Of a stretch of DNA of 64,000 nt, positions 36,621 to 47,457 are shown in pieces; within the stretch, counting starts at the first letter, position 1; every line of letters starts with the position of its first letter. The notes below the pieces were generated by a model. It had not been told where the DNA came from. It saw only the letters and a list, made by a program, of their open reading frames with translations, and did not search any database. The position numbers and the translations under genes were made by a program. Origin of the DNA: Nymphaea colorata (taxonomy: Eukaryota; Streptophyta; Magnoliopsida; Nymphaeales; Nymphaeaceae); contig NC_045147.1 in NCBI RefSeq assembly GCF_008831285.2, forward strand, positions 6,292,334-6,356,333. Direction: 5' to 3'.

Positions 36621-38439
36621 TTGCTTACATACATTCACTCACAAAAAAATTATTCAATCACATCACAATCCTAAGATCTCACAATCCTAGGAACACACAC
36701 TCCCACATTGGCCCTAGGCAGGGATTTGCCTGCAATGCTGCCATACATGTTGCGTGTCCACTAAACACCTCGAACTACAACCCATGTTGTTCAAGGCCTA
36801 CTTGACATGTCCGGTGTACATGCAAACATAATCAAATGGTAAGTTCTCTACTAGTTTCACTTACAATGTATACAAGTAGAAAATATAACCAGTGAGGCAT
36901 GCATCGCCTCAAGAGGGTGTCAACGGGTAGTGTCGACCCACAAAGCCCTTCAATAGGCTACTTCCCAACTCCTTGAGGTTGTCACCAAACGTCAAAACTC
37001 AAGGCTTCGAACAATCTATCACTAACACAATTCTCACTCACTTTCTTTAGTTGAGGTGTCTTCTTAAAAATCAAGCTTCCCAACTTACACATTCTTACAC
37101 AACTAATGCTACAAAACACACATTCACAGTAGCATGTGCCACGTGTTCACTAAAACGGTTCTAAATATTCTCAACCACATCAAATCTCTAACATGCTCCC
37201 AAATAGCTTCAAAAATCAATCCATCACACTAAAGAGATAGTTATACACTTAAATCCTCTTCCTTCATGAAAAAAGTCATAACCTTTCCTCAAAATAGCAA
37301 CATCGCTAATATGGATTCCAAATCATCAAATTAAGAGTCTAGCATGGTCAAATAATAGTTATACATGCTCCAAGAATAAATATTCAACAATTTAGGTTCC
37401 ATTAAGTCTCGTTCACCACAAATTTAGTGTCCAAACTGCCGCAATGCTCCCGACAGCCACCTCCAATGGTCGATTGAGCGTCAACACCAAAGATTGCTCA
37501 CTACCTTCACAACCAATGCCTTCACTTCACTGGTATGAGGGAAAAATGCATCCCCAAACCGCAAATAGACCAAACAACCACAATAGAGTCAAAATCTACA
37601 AAAAAGAGAGTTCAAGAGAGGGGTCTGTCATTAGAAGAGGCCCACTGTAGTTGTCTGGGAGGCTGAAAATGAGTGAGAGAGGGCACTGATAGAGAGGAGA
37701 GACTGAGAGAGAGGGTTCAAACAAAAGGGGAGAGACAAGAGAGGGCAGCAGAGGAGAGGGACCGTGGGGTTAGAGCTGGCGGGGAGGGGAAGGAGAGAGT
37801 GAGGTGCATAGACAAAGAGGGTGAGAGAGTGTGGGAGAGTTGGAGGGAGGGGCATAGCACGAGAGAGTGGGCATGTGAGGGAGGAGGAGAAGAAGGAAGA
37901 AGGGGAAAGAAGAAGAAAGAGGTAGAGAGAGAGGTTGGGAGGGCTTACTGGAGCACCGCTGCCGCCACCGCCGTCCTTCCTCCGCCAGCCCAGAGGTCTT
38001 CGCAGCCACACCCTCTGCCATCGGCTGTTCATCCTGCCTCCTGTTTCTTCTTGTGATGTCTCAGAGGAAGGAACAAAGAGGGAGACGAGGGAGAAGAACT
38101 CCCTCGCGTCGGCTTTCATGCGGGTGGGTTCGGGTCCAGGTCTAGACTCGATCCGGCCCACCTGCCAAAAGAAATCGAGCGTTATAAATTTTGTCTAGAA
38201 AATTACTACGCAATTGCATGTGCATGGTAGAATTGATAACTATTTAGGACAAATGAGGTGGGGTATCGAGTCGAGTATCTCCTTGACCCCAATTGTGCAT
38301 TAGAAAGCATCCTAGAATGATAACTGTATATGACAACTACTAGCTAATCATGGATCGAAACTACTCTCCGGGGTTCAGCTAAGTTTTAAAAGATATGTTT
38401 GATGTGATGAGTGATGTGAAAGTTGTAATGCTTCGTATG

Positions 38440-38680
38440 TGTAGAAACAGTAAAAGCGAGTAGAATAGAGAGCGAACACAGATGTAACGTGGAAAACCCC
38501 TCAAATAGAGGAAAAAAATCACGGGTGAAGAGAACTGGTGCCCACTAGTGACCAGACACTCTCTCTCTTAGAACTTCATTAACTTACAAGATTAGGGTTT
38601 ACAATGATATAAGTAGTTCCCAAACCAGAGCTCACTGGATCGGGTCCAGACCCAAACCCGAATTCTGAAAACCTTCAACA
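38440..38680 (-). repeat. 3' LTR of copia B
   Basis: 241 bp, TG...CA ends, preceded on the element strand by the polypurine tract TTGAGGGGGAG (38681-38692). Confidence 0.95.
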
Positions 38681-41600
38681 CTCCCCCTCAAGTTGGGGAT
38701 ACATATCAAACATGTCAAACTTGGATACATTTCTCTCAAATGAAGTTACATGTAAGGTTTTAGTCAGAATATCAGTAGTTTGATCTTCAGACTTCATGTA
38801 GGGTAGTATCAACTCTTTGGCATCAGTTCTTTCTCTGATGAAGTGACGGTCAATCTCAATGTGCTTTGTTCGGTCATGTAACACTAGATTGATTGCAGAC
38901 TTGTTATCGCAATACATCTTCATAGGCCCTTCAGTCTCTATCCTAATGTTAGTCAGCAAGATCCTCAGCCATAGTAATTCTGACACTCCAGTAGCAACAG
39001 CCCTATACTCAGCCTCTGCACTCGAGCGAGAACAGACCTCTTGTCTCTTGCTTCTCCAAACAACTAGATTTCTCCTCAAGTAGATACAGTACCCTGAAGT
39101 AGATCTTCTAGTATCAACACAGCCTGCCCAGTCTGCATCTAAATACCCTTTAATCTCAATAGACCCTTGTTTCACATATAGAAGTCCCTTGCCAGGATTC
39201 CTCTTCAAGTAACACAAGATTCTATCTACAGCCTTCAAGTGAGCATCCGTAGGTGCGTGCATGAACTGGCTCATCACATTTACAGCACTGGTCTAGTCAG
39301 AGTGAGGTATATCAATCTACCAACTAGACGTTGATATCTCCCCTTAGCTTCTACACAAAGAGGTTCTCCATCCTTACTACTGAGTTTGAGTCCAGCATCC
39401 AGAGGAGTGGAAGCCGGTCTGCGCCCCAGTTTCCCTGTCTCCTTCAGTAGATCCAAGGTATACTTCCTTTGATTTAGCACAAGAGTCGTACCTGATCTGG
39501 CAATTTCAATACCAAGAAAATACTTTACTTTGCCAAGGTCCTTGAGATCAAATTCAGCAGATAGTAAGCCATTTAACCTTGCTATCTCCTCTTCATCATC
39601 ACCTACAACGATCATATCATCAACATAAACTAACAAAAGAGTAACCTTGCCCTCCATCTTCTTTACAAACAGGGTATGATCTCTATTTCCTTATTTGTAG
39701 CAATGCTTTCCCATTACAAGTTTAAGACATTCAAACCATGCTTAGGGAGACTGTTTAAGCCCATACAAAGCATTTTCCAGGTCTCTCAAAACCTGGTGGC
39801 ATACACATATACACTTCTTCTTCAAGATCTTCGTTGAGAAATGTGTTTTTAACGTCAAGTTGGCACATCTTCCAACCCTTCAACACTACCAAAAAAATAA
39901 TAACTCTAACAGTCTTCATCTTCGCAACAGGAGCAAATGTCTCTAAGTAGTCGATCTCATATTTTTTACTAAACCCCTTGGCCACCAGATGAGCTTTGTA
40001 CCTCTTAACATTCTCATCTGGTCTGTACTTAATGGTGTAGACCCACTTGAACCCAACCAGATGCGCCGCTTCAGGGATCTCTACCACTTCCCATGTCTGG
40101 TTTCTGCCCAAGGCCTCCATCTCTTCATGCATAGAATGAGTCCACTTGAAATCATTCTGAGCCTCTGTAACATTTCTGAGAATCACAACCTAAGACAAAG
40201 AGGATACAAAACATTTGTAATCAGTGGTCAATCTGCAATAAGATACACAACTTCCAATAGGGTGTTGAGTACATGACCTGACACCCTTCCTCAGGGCAAT
40301 GGTAAGGTCCTCCTTTTCAGTTCCCATCTGTCTATCTTCCTCAACAGGTTGCTTCTGAGCACGACTTGGGTCATCTAAGGAAGAAGTAGGATTGGGATTC
40401 AGAGTAGAGTATTCTCACCATTAGTCACCTTATCTATACAATCTCTTCTCCTAGAGTACACCTGCCCAAACAAATGATTGCATTCCTTTTTCATCCCAAT
40501 TGAACACTCTCCATTCCTCTCCTGTTCAAGCACCTCAGTAGACTCTCCAATTTTCTCCTTTTCAAGCACCTCAGCAGATGGATTTTTGTCGACAGATGGC
40601 TTTTCTTCGTGCCTATAGTCCAAAAAATCTGTAAATTGAATTTTCTGACTTGGAGAATACTCTTCCCTTGACATCTCCCCCTGAAGAGGATTCTTACCAA
40701 AATAGGAGACATGTTCCAAGAATGTGACATCCTTGGTAACGTGAACACGACTAGTGGTAGGATCTAAACATTTATACCCCTTTTGAGTAGAAGAATACCC
40801 AATAAATATTCCCTTAATTGACTTGGGATCAATTTTTCACATTGGGGCTGTGATCATGAATGAAACAAACACATCTAAAGACACAAAGGGGAAGATGAAA
40901 GGGTTGACTACTCCCTGAAAGCATTGAGTGTGGTGACTGCCCATTTAACACTCAACTAGGCATGCGGTTAATTAAGTATGCACTAGTGACAACAGCATCT
41001 CCCCAATAACATTTTGGAAGATTCCTTTGAAACAATAGAGCTCTGGTAACATTAAACAACTGACGATTTTTTCTCTCAGCAACCCATTTTGAGGAGGTGT
41101 ATAGCTGCATGATGTCTCATGAACAATCTCCTTTTTTCGAAGGAAATCCTCAATGGTTTGACACATATACTCGCGAGCATTATCAGACCGGAAAGTCTTG
41201 ACAGAGCCACAATACTGGTTTTCCACTAGGAGGATGAAAGTTTCTATAGCATGAGGCACTTCACTATGATCTTTCAACAGGTAAACAAAGGTACTCCTTG
41301 AGTAATCATCTATGAAAGTTATAAAATACTGAAAACCACCACGAGAATGAATTCTCGAAGCCCCCCACACATCAGAATGAATCAAGGAGAAAGCTTTATT
41401 AGCACGACTATTTGAAATGGGATATGAAGCCCTAACATGTTTAGTAAACTGACACACATCACAAGATAACATAGAAATGTTCAAACTAGAACATAAATCA
41501 GGAAACAATTGTTTTAAAATCCCAATAGGGAGATGACCAAGGCATTCATGCCAATACAAAAAAAGCTTATGACACTCTTCCCTCTTCTTCTCGGTCCTGC

Positions 41601-42071
41601 TAACTGCAGTCATAAGAGTTGAGGCCACGTGGATAGGGAGTCGATATAAGCCTTCAGACACCAAACCAATCCCAATCTTCTTCCCTATCACCAAGTCCTG
41701 CAAAACACAATGAGTTGCAGAGAATATAAGTTCACAGTTCGGCTCCTTTATAATCTTACTAACAGATAAAAGATTCAAGGGAAGATGGGGAACATGTAAG
41801 GCTTCATGCACTAAAAACTTGTTTAACAAAAAAGACTCCATTTTCCTGCCATAGAGGTAAATGAACCATCGGCAAGAGAGACACGTTCTTTCCCAAAAGA
41901 TAGCTTATATTCATGAAAGAGCTTAGGATTGCCAGTCATGTGATGAGTGGCACCACTATCAACAATCCACTCTCCCATGAAAGAATTACCTTTCTCACCC
42001 GAAATAGCCAGTACATGATTGACCTTCACATCATCTGACGCTTCGACCTGACCAATATCAATCTGACTCAA
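38675..42071 (-). pseudogene. copia B pol: protease, integrase, RT, RNase H (broken)
   Basis: Read from 42071 downward. The protease has WIVDSGATHHMTG. The integrase (40972-41841) has a decayed finger (HECLGH...CDVCQFTKH) and catalytic HSDVWG and RSDNAREY. The third acidic region reads PPQNGLLREK where a QNG..ERK form is expected, followed by a frame change. RT (39755-40186) shows [20 protein letters not shown], then a frame change and stops in the QSP-AWF region before LLLVYVDDMIVVG (39280-39657). RNase H (38675-39277) keeps LDADWAG, SAEAEYRA and MYCDNKSA, with its stop just inside the 3' LTR. RNase H is the best-preserved part. Confidence 0.92.
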
Positions 42072-43020
42072 ATATGCTCGAAGCTCACGAATGTGTTCAG
42101 CGAGATAAAAGCTTTGCCTTCACTAGAGTTCGTTGCATTAGAGACAGACTTCTTCCCACCAGAAGACCTCCCCCTACTATTCTTCTTTTCAGGTTGTAGG
42201 TCCCAACAAAACTCCATAGTGTGACCTAATTTCTTGCAGTGTGTGCATTTCCGAGGAGGACAGGCAGTTCCCATAGAGGCACAGCTAACCAAGGCTGACT
42301 GTTCATTATGTGACATGTTATCCCCCTTTCTGCCACTTATAACTAGTCACCTTTGCTCTTCAGCTTCAACATGGGAGTAAACATCTTCAATACTAAATGA
42401 TTCTTCAGAATTAAGAATCTAAGTCCTTATATTTTCGAATTCATCATTTAGTCCAGCTAAGAATAGGAATATCCTATTCTCTCACTCTTTGGCCACATAA
42501 TGCATCTGGTCTTGAGGACAGTTTCAAGTATCATCTGAATGGTAGTCAAGATCCTCCCATTTGGATTTTAGTGCTGCATAGAAATCTGCAACCGAGAGAT
42601 TCCCTTGCCTTACAGCATACACATCCTTCATTAGTTGATACACACAAACCTTCCTCTTCTTCTGGCCATACATTTGTTCCAAAATAATCCACATATCCCT
42701 CGCAGTCTTCTTACGAAGAATGAGATGTTGAATATCAGATGACACCGAATTGATAGTCCAAGTTTTCACCTGGTTGTCCTCAAGAAACCAAGTATCCCAA
42801 GCCATACTATTTGCAGCAGGTTCAACCTTACTCTCATTCACATAGGCAATACAACCTCGACCAGCTATACCCATAGTCCCATAGTGATGGCGGCAGACCA
42901 CTTAAGATAGTTTTCCTTGGTAAGGTGAATGGTAGTGACCTGAACCAGAACACTCTCAGTTCTATAAGCCTCGATTTCAGTCTGATCAGTGTTGACAGTC
43001 GAAGAGGAAGACGCTGCCAT
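42068..43020 (-). pseudogene. copia B gag (broken)
   Basis: Starts with ATG at 43020-43018 (MAASSSSTVNTDQTEIEAYR), reads LTKENYLKWSAAITMG and then changes frame near 42890. It reopens through the copia gag core (MAWDTWFLEDNQVKTWTINS, VYQLMKDVYAVRQGNLSVAD). Between 42524 and 42316 there are four in-frame stops, each explained by one C-to-T or G-to-A change at a Trp, Gln or Arg codon. The zinc knuckle CTHCKKLGHTMEFC (CX2CX4HX4C) follows at 42068-42316. Confidence 0.9.
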
Positions 43021-43601
43021 GATCACGAACCAGTCGACAACAACAAAAAAAGGCACCAACGTCAACATAGGGCACCGGTGGCAGCACGAAGCACCAACGG
43101 CAGGCTGGACGGCAGGAGCAAGACAACGATCAGCGGTAGGGAGCTACTACAGAGGTTCAGCCGGAACTTCCCGGCAGCACAACGTCGGGCTAGATGACAA
43201 CGACAGGGCAAGGTCTGGCGATGAAGGCAACGAGCGATGCTGGGCACGAACACAAGATAGCAAAACTAGGGCTGAACCAGCTCGCCAGACAATGCATGGG
43301 GTGAAGTCAGAACTTCACAGCGGCAGAAACATGACAGTAGAAATAGGGCAGTCGATGGTAGATCTCGACGGGTTCCACGGGGCGACACCAACAGCACTGG
43401 AACTGTCGGCGACAGAGTAGTAGGTGTTGGGTTCGGCTGGAGGTTCGACCGGAAGATGGTCAGCAGGTATCAGGCTCTCACCGGAACTTCGGGCTCTCAC
43501 CAAAACTTCACGGTGGCAAAGAGGGGTGACAAAGGAACTTCCTCCAAACAGCGACAAGGGATCCTTCGTCCAATCTGACGATGCAATCCTTCCTCGAACT
43601 T

Positions 43602-43614
43602 GGCTCTGATACCA
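43602..43614 (-). other. Primer binding site of copia B
   Basis: Minus-strand TGGTATCAGAGCC, the canonical complement of the initiator Met-tRNA 3' end, directly adjoining the 5' LTR. Confidence 0.95.
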
Positions 43615-43855
43615 TGTAGAAACAGTAAAAGCGAATAGAATAGAGAGCGAACACAGATGTAACATGGAAAACCCCTCAACTAGACGGAAAAAACCACGGG
43701 TGAGAATGACTGGTGCCCACTAGTGACCAGACACTCTCTCTCTTAGAACTTCATTAACTTACAAGATTAGGGTTTACAATGATATAAGTAGTCCCCAAAC
43801 CAGAGCTCACTGGATCAGGCCCAGACCCAAACCCGAATACTGAAAATCTTCAACA
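43615..43855 (-). repeat. 5' LTR of copia B
   Basis: 241 bp with TG...CA ends, paired with 38440-38680. Confidence 0.95.
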
Positions 43856-44434
43856 GTATGCATTGCCATGGGCATGATACAAATGAATGAAATTGAAAGG
43901 TAGTTATACCCATATCGTTATGATGGCTAGCTATGAATGTTAACTATAAGTGTAGCCCTCGTGTGGAGGCAATTGGGGGTATGAGTGCACTCATGAAATT
44001 AATCAACCTCATGAGCTAGCCAGTCATTTTGTGAATGTGCGATCATAATGATAAGAAAGAAAGAATAAGAGATGAGAGGTCAGTGGGTTGTGGCAATATG
44101 TTTGGGAGTTGTCCCGCCTTCACCACTGGTCACACCTGTTCGGAGCGCAGATGGTGCAAGGCCCCAAGGTACCGTTGTGTGCTGTGCTTAGAGCATTGGG
44201 CTCTCGCCTTCCCAAACTGGGTGTCCTAGAGAAGGTTGAGTATCTCTCCTTGGAATTCACACATCCATGGACGAGTGCTCTTCCGCTGCAGCATGAATGG
44301 ATCCATATTGTTTTGGGACACCATGAGTAATTTTGTATGAACGTGAATTGTTGTGTCGTCGCACCTCAATGTTTTATGTTTTTTTTTTTAAAAAAGTTAT
44401 TTGAGGGTCAAAATTGGTTGGGGTGTGAGAACTT

Positions 44435-44447
44435 TGGTATCAAAGCC
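44435..44447 (+). other. Primer binding site of gypsy element
   Basis: tggtatcaaagcc, one base from the initiator-Met complement, four bases after the 5' LTR end. Confidence 0.85.
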
Positions 44448-44805
44448 ATGACAATCCCCACTATGGATGTGAGTTAAAGCCTATCTGTGAAGCCGTGTTG
44501 CCCAGATACACGCTATTTGAGTTAGCTTTTATGGAAGTTTTAATTTTACTATGATATATACATATGTGATGGATTGATGTCTTGATGATTGTGGTGCATC
44601 TTTGCAATGAGACTTGTAAAAGTTGTCTGATACCTTGTAATAAGAATGAGAGTTCTTGCTTCTACAGATGGAGTACCAACGTAGGGGTAAGAAGTGAGCT
44701 AGGCCGCCTACAAGGCACAAAGAGAGCCAAGTTCGGCTCATTCTGATTGATCAACAAACTATACTGCTAACAACTTTACAGACACTGACCTTCCTTGTAC
44801 AGTCG

Positions 44806-46340
44806 ATGGTTAGCAATCAGAAGAGCTATGCATCTCCTACAGGAGACACCACTGCACCACCTAAGGAGAAGGCAACCTTGGTGTCATTCAAGTAATTTAT
44901 GTCAATGCAGTCACCTGTCTTTATTGGAGATGGTAGTCCAGACAAGACAGAGGAATGGATTGAAGAGGTTGAACGCATCTTTGAGCTTTTAAAGATGCTA
45001 GAAGGAGACAAAGTGAATTATGGTTCATATTCGTTGAAAGGTGATGCCAAAAGATGGTGGTAATCGACTCGTGAGATCCGGTTTGTAGGCCAACAATTGA
45101 TCTCATGGAAGTAGTTTAGAGATTCCTTTTTCAACACTTACTTCTTGGCATATGCCAAAAACAAGAAGATGTAGGAATTCCTTGAGTTGTAGTAAAATCA
45201 TACGAGCTTAGAAGAGTATGTTACTAAGTATCAACACTTGGAGCTGTATTGCCGGCACCTCTACACCACATATGAGGCTAGAGCAGACAAGTTTGTGCAT
45301 GGGTTGCATGATGGACTACGAAGCAAAGTTATGTCAAGCAGACCTCGCGACTTGGACAAGGCGATTACTATAGCGAGATGCATGGAAGAGGATTGGGCGA
45401 GGACACAGAATGACCATCACAAGAAGACAAGCCAACACACACATGGTGGACATATACATGCCAAGCACCACTACTTTATAGGCAGGGCAAAGCCTTATGA
45501 GAGACATGATGACTAAGCATTCCAGCGGAACAGTCCAAACCGCAGTGACACCACTCAGGGGGCAGTGACTACTCCGACTCCACCGAGGGGCCTCACTTGC
45601 TCACGTGTGCACCTCGGGAAACCGAAGTGTGTTTACACTGTGGAAGGATAAGACACTTCATCAAAGATTGCCCCACGATGCGAGGTAAAGAGTTGAAGAA
45701 GCCCGAGGTCAGTCCTTCTAGTAAACGAAAGACAACCGGACGTGTCTATACAACTACCGTGGAGGAGCTTCAGACACACGATCTTATCGAAGGTACACTA
45801 CTTGTTGGTTCTCACATCGCTAAAGTGTTGTTTGATGTAGGGGCAACTCATTCTTTTATATCTAGGTGATTTGCCACTTCACTAGAAGTGTTGGCTAGGA
45901 TGATGCCGTATGTTCTAAAAGTGGTCAGTCCTATGCATATACAAGATTCATGTAGCCAGTATCTACCTAATGTAGACATGGAGATCTATCAACACCACTT
46001 ACCTACACAGTTGGTGATCAGAAGTCTTAGTGGGTTTGATGTCATTTTGGGCATTGATTGACTATATACACATTATGCCAACATAGATTGCAAAAGGAAG
46101 CAGATATAATTATTGACTAATGAGATGAAACCAGTAGAATTCCAAACACGAAAAGCTAATCAAACTGATAAGATATTGGTGTCTGCACTAAAGGCTAAAC
46201 GATTGTTAGAAAATGAGAGTGTTGTATTCTTGGTCAATGTGTTGACTAGTGAGTCCGAGCCAGTGAAGTTAGAGGATGTTGCCATTGTAAGTGAGTACCC
46301 TGATGTGTTTCCTGATGAGCTATCGAGTTTGCCTCCAAGT
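44806..46340 (+). pseudogene. gypsy gag and protease (broken)
   Basis: A frame from ATG 44806 reads MVSNQKSYASPTGDTTAPPK. The gag core follows in pieces: GDGSPDKTEEWIEEVERIFE, then SLKGDAKRWW and a stop (45061), then KFVHGLHDGLRSKV (45238-45513). A frame change leads to the zinc knuckle CLHCGRIRHFIKDC (45597-45680). The aspartic protease region keeps VLFDVGATHSFIS, with Val replacing the usual Ser or Thr of D-S/T-G, a likely inactivating change. Further on, GFDVILGID is followed by TGA where Trp is expected. The last recognisable part is SEYPDVFPDELSSLPPS, which in intact elements precedes reverse transcriptase; here it runs straight into integrase. Confidence 0.88.
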
Positions 46341-46472
46341 ACAACATGATGCCATATGGGTGATTGTTGATCGACTTACGAAATTTGCTCATTTTCTGAT
46401 GGATTTTATGGTTGGTTTGCCTCACACTAAAAGACAACATGATGCCATATGGGTGATTGTTGATCGACTTAC
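46341..46472 (+). repeat. 39-bp direct repeat at the RT/RNase H deletion junction
   Basis: 46341-46379 and 46434-46472 are identical (beginning acaacatgatgccatatggg), spaced 93 bp apart. Both encode HDAIWVIVDRLTK of the integrase N-terminal part. Confidence 0.95.
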
Positions 46473-47457
46473 AAAGTCTGCTTATTTTCTACCAATCAGA
46501 ATCAGTCAATTGGAAAGTCTCACAGAGTTATATATTGATGAGATAGTGAGATTGCATGGAGTGCCAAAGTCTATTATTGCGGATCGAAATCCACGTTTTA
46601 CCTCTAGGTTTTGGGGACAATTGCAAAAGGCATTGACTACCAAGTTTAAGCTAAGTACAACATTCCACCCCCAAACTGATGGGCAATTCGAGAGGACCAT
46701 TCAGACCTTAGAGGACATGTTACATGCTTGTGTTTTGGATTGGAAGGAACAATGAGATAAACATGTGAAATTGACAGAGTTTGCATATAACAACAATTAC
46801 CACTCTAGTATCAGAATGACACCTTTTGAGACATTGTATTGAAGACCATGTAGATTGCCTACTTGTTGAATCGAATTGGGTGATGACAAGATCAAAAACC
46901 CTTTGGTATTGCAACATTACACCGACCAAGTACAATTGATAAGAAAAAAGTAGTTGACTACTCAGAGTAGATAGAAAAGTTATGCTGACATTCGACGTAG
47001 AGAGTTTGCTTTTGAGGTTGGTGACAATGTGTCTTTTGATTTGGTATTAAGGGAAAGTTGAGCCCGAGGTTCATTGGATCTTTTGATATATTAGAGAAGA
47101 TCAGAGAGGTGACATACACATTGGCACTACCACATAATTTGAGTCATGTTCATGAAGTTTTTTATGTTTCTATGCTTCGAAAGTATGTACCAGATCCTGC
47201 ACATGTGATTGACTTCAAAGGTATTCAGATGCAAGATGATTTGACAATAAAAGAAAAGCCTATTAGAATTGTGGATCAAAGAGAGCAAGTACTTCGCACT
47301 AAGAGAATTTCTTTAGTGAAAGTGGAATGACAACACTATGGTTGAAGGAGAGCACATGAGAACTCGAGGATGATATGCGAAAAAGTACCCACACTTGTTC
47401 TTACATTGAGGTATGATCTAAATTTCAAGGACGAAATTTTATTTAAGGAGGGTAGGA
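46341..47457 (+). pseudogene. gypsy integrase and C-terminal tail (broken)
   Basis: Integrase core (to 46755): VIVDRLTKSAYFLP, IIADRNPRFTSRFW and DGQFERTIQTLEDML supply the D,D,E positions; Phe replaces the usual Ser before Glu. After a stop at 46753 a decayed stretch is followed by LSPRFIGSFDILEKI and LSHVHEVFYVSMLRKYVPDP (47058-47330). The tail to 47400 contains a frame-shifted KKYPHLF ending, like chromodomain tails of Tekay/Del-type elements. The first 31 codons of the core are duplicated in tandem. The reverse transcriptase and RNase H that should lie upstream are absent. Confidence 0.88.

Larger units (their letters stand above)
33579..38186 (-). repeat. Inverted solo LTR of the gypsy family, carrying a hAT element
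   Basis: On the plus strand it begins TGTCACACCCCAACC and ends GAGCGTTATA, the reverse complement of the gypsy LTR ends (TGTAACG...GGGTGTGACA, with one base changed). It is flanked by AGTTT (33574-33578) and AATTT (38187-38191), a 5-bp duplication with one substitution; the uninterrupted 3' LTR reads gataaattttgtc at this spot. Without the 1.2-kb hAT insert the LTR is about 3.4 kb, partly because of an internal duplication of about 460 bp. There is no internal retrotransposon sequence, so it is a solo LTR left by recombination. Confidence 0.9.
38440..43855 (-). mobile_element. Ty1-copia retrotransposon B, complete with TSD
   Basis: Flanked by 5-bp GTATG (38435-38439 and 43856-43860) in the gypsy 5' LTR; the uninterrupted sequence gcttcgtatgcattgc is seen in the 3' LTR near 48850. 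Two 241-bp LTRs (TGTAGAAACA...TTCAACA) differ at about 15 positions by eye, roughly 6 percent. Inside are a perfect initiator-Met PBS, gag, protease, integrase, RT, RNase H and a polypurine tract, all minus strand. The total of 5.4 kb is normal for copia. Many stops and frameshifts make it defective. Confidence 0.95.
31900..44430 (+). repeat. 5' LTR of gypsy element, split by two insertions
   Basis: Segments 31900-33578, 38187-38439 and 43856-44430 join at the insertion points (at the AGTTT/AATTT and GTATG duplications) to give about 2.5 kb. They align with the 3' LTR apart from indels. It starts TGTAACAATT and ends GTGAGA where ACA is expected. Compared with the 3' LTR it retains a CT-rich block of about 600 bp (about 32080-32680) and lacks about 550 bp around 44330-44350. 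Confidence 0.88.

Noticed and set aside
43602-43614. tRNA gene at the initiator-Met-like sequence
   Set aside because: It is a primer binding site. No cloverleaf surrounds it here or at 4560, 19737 or 44435.
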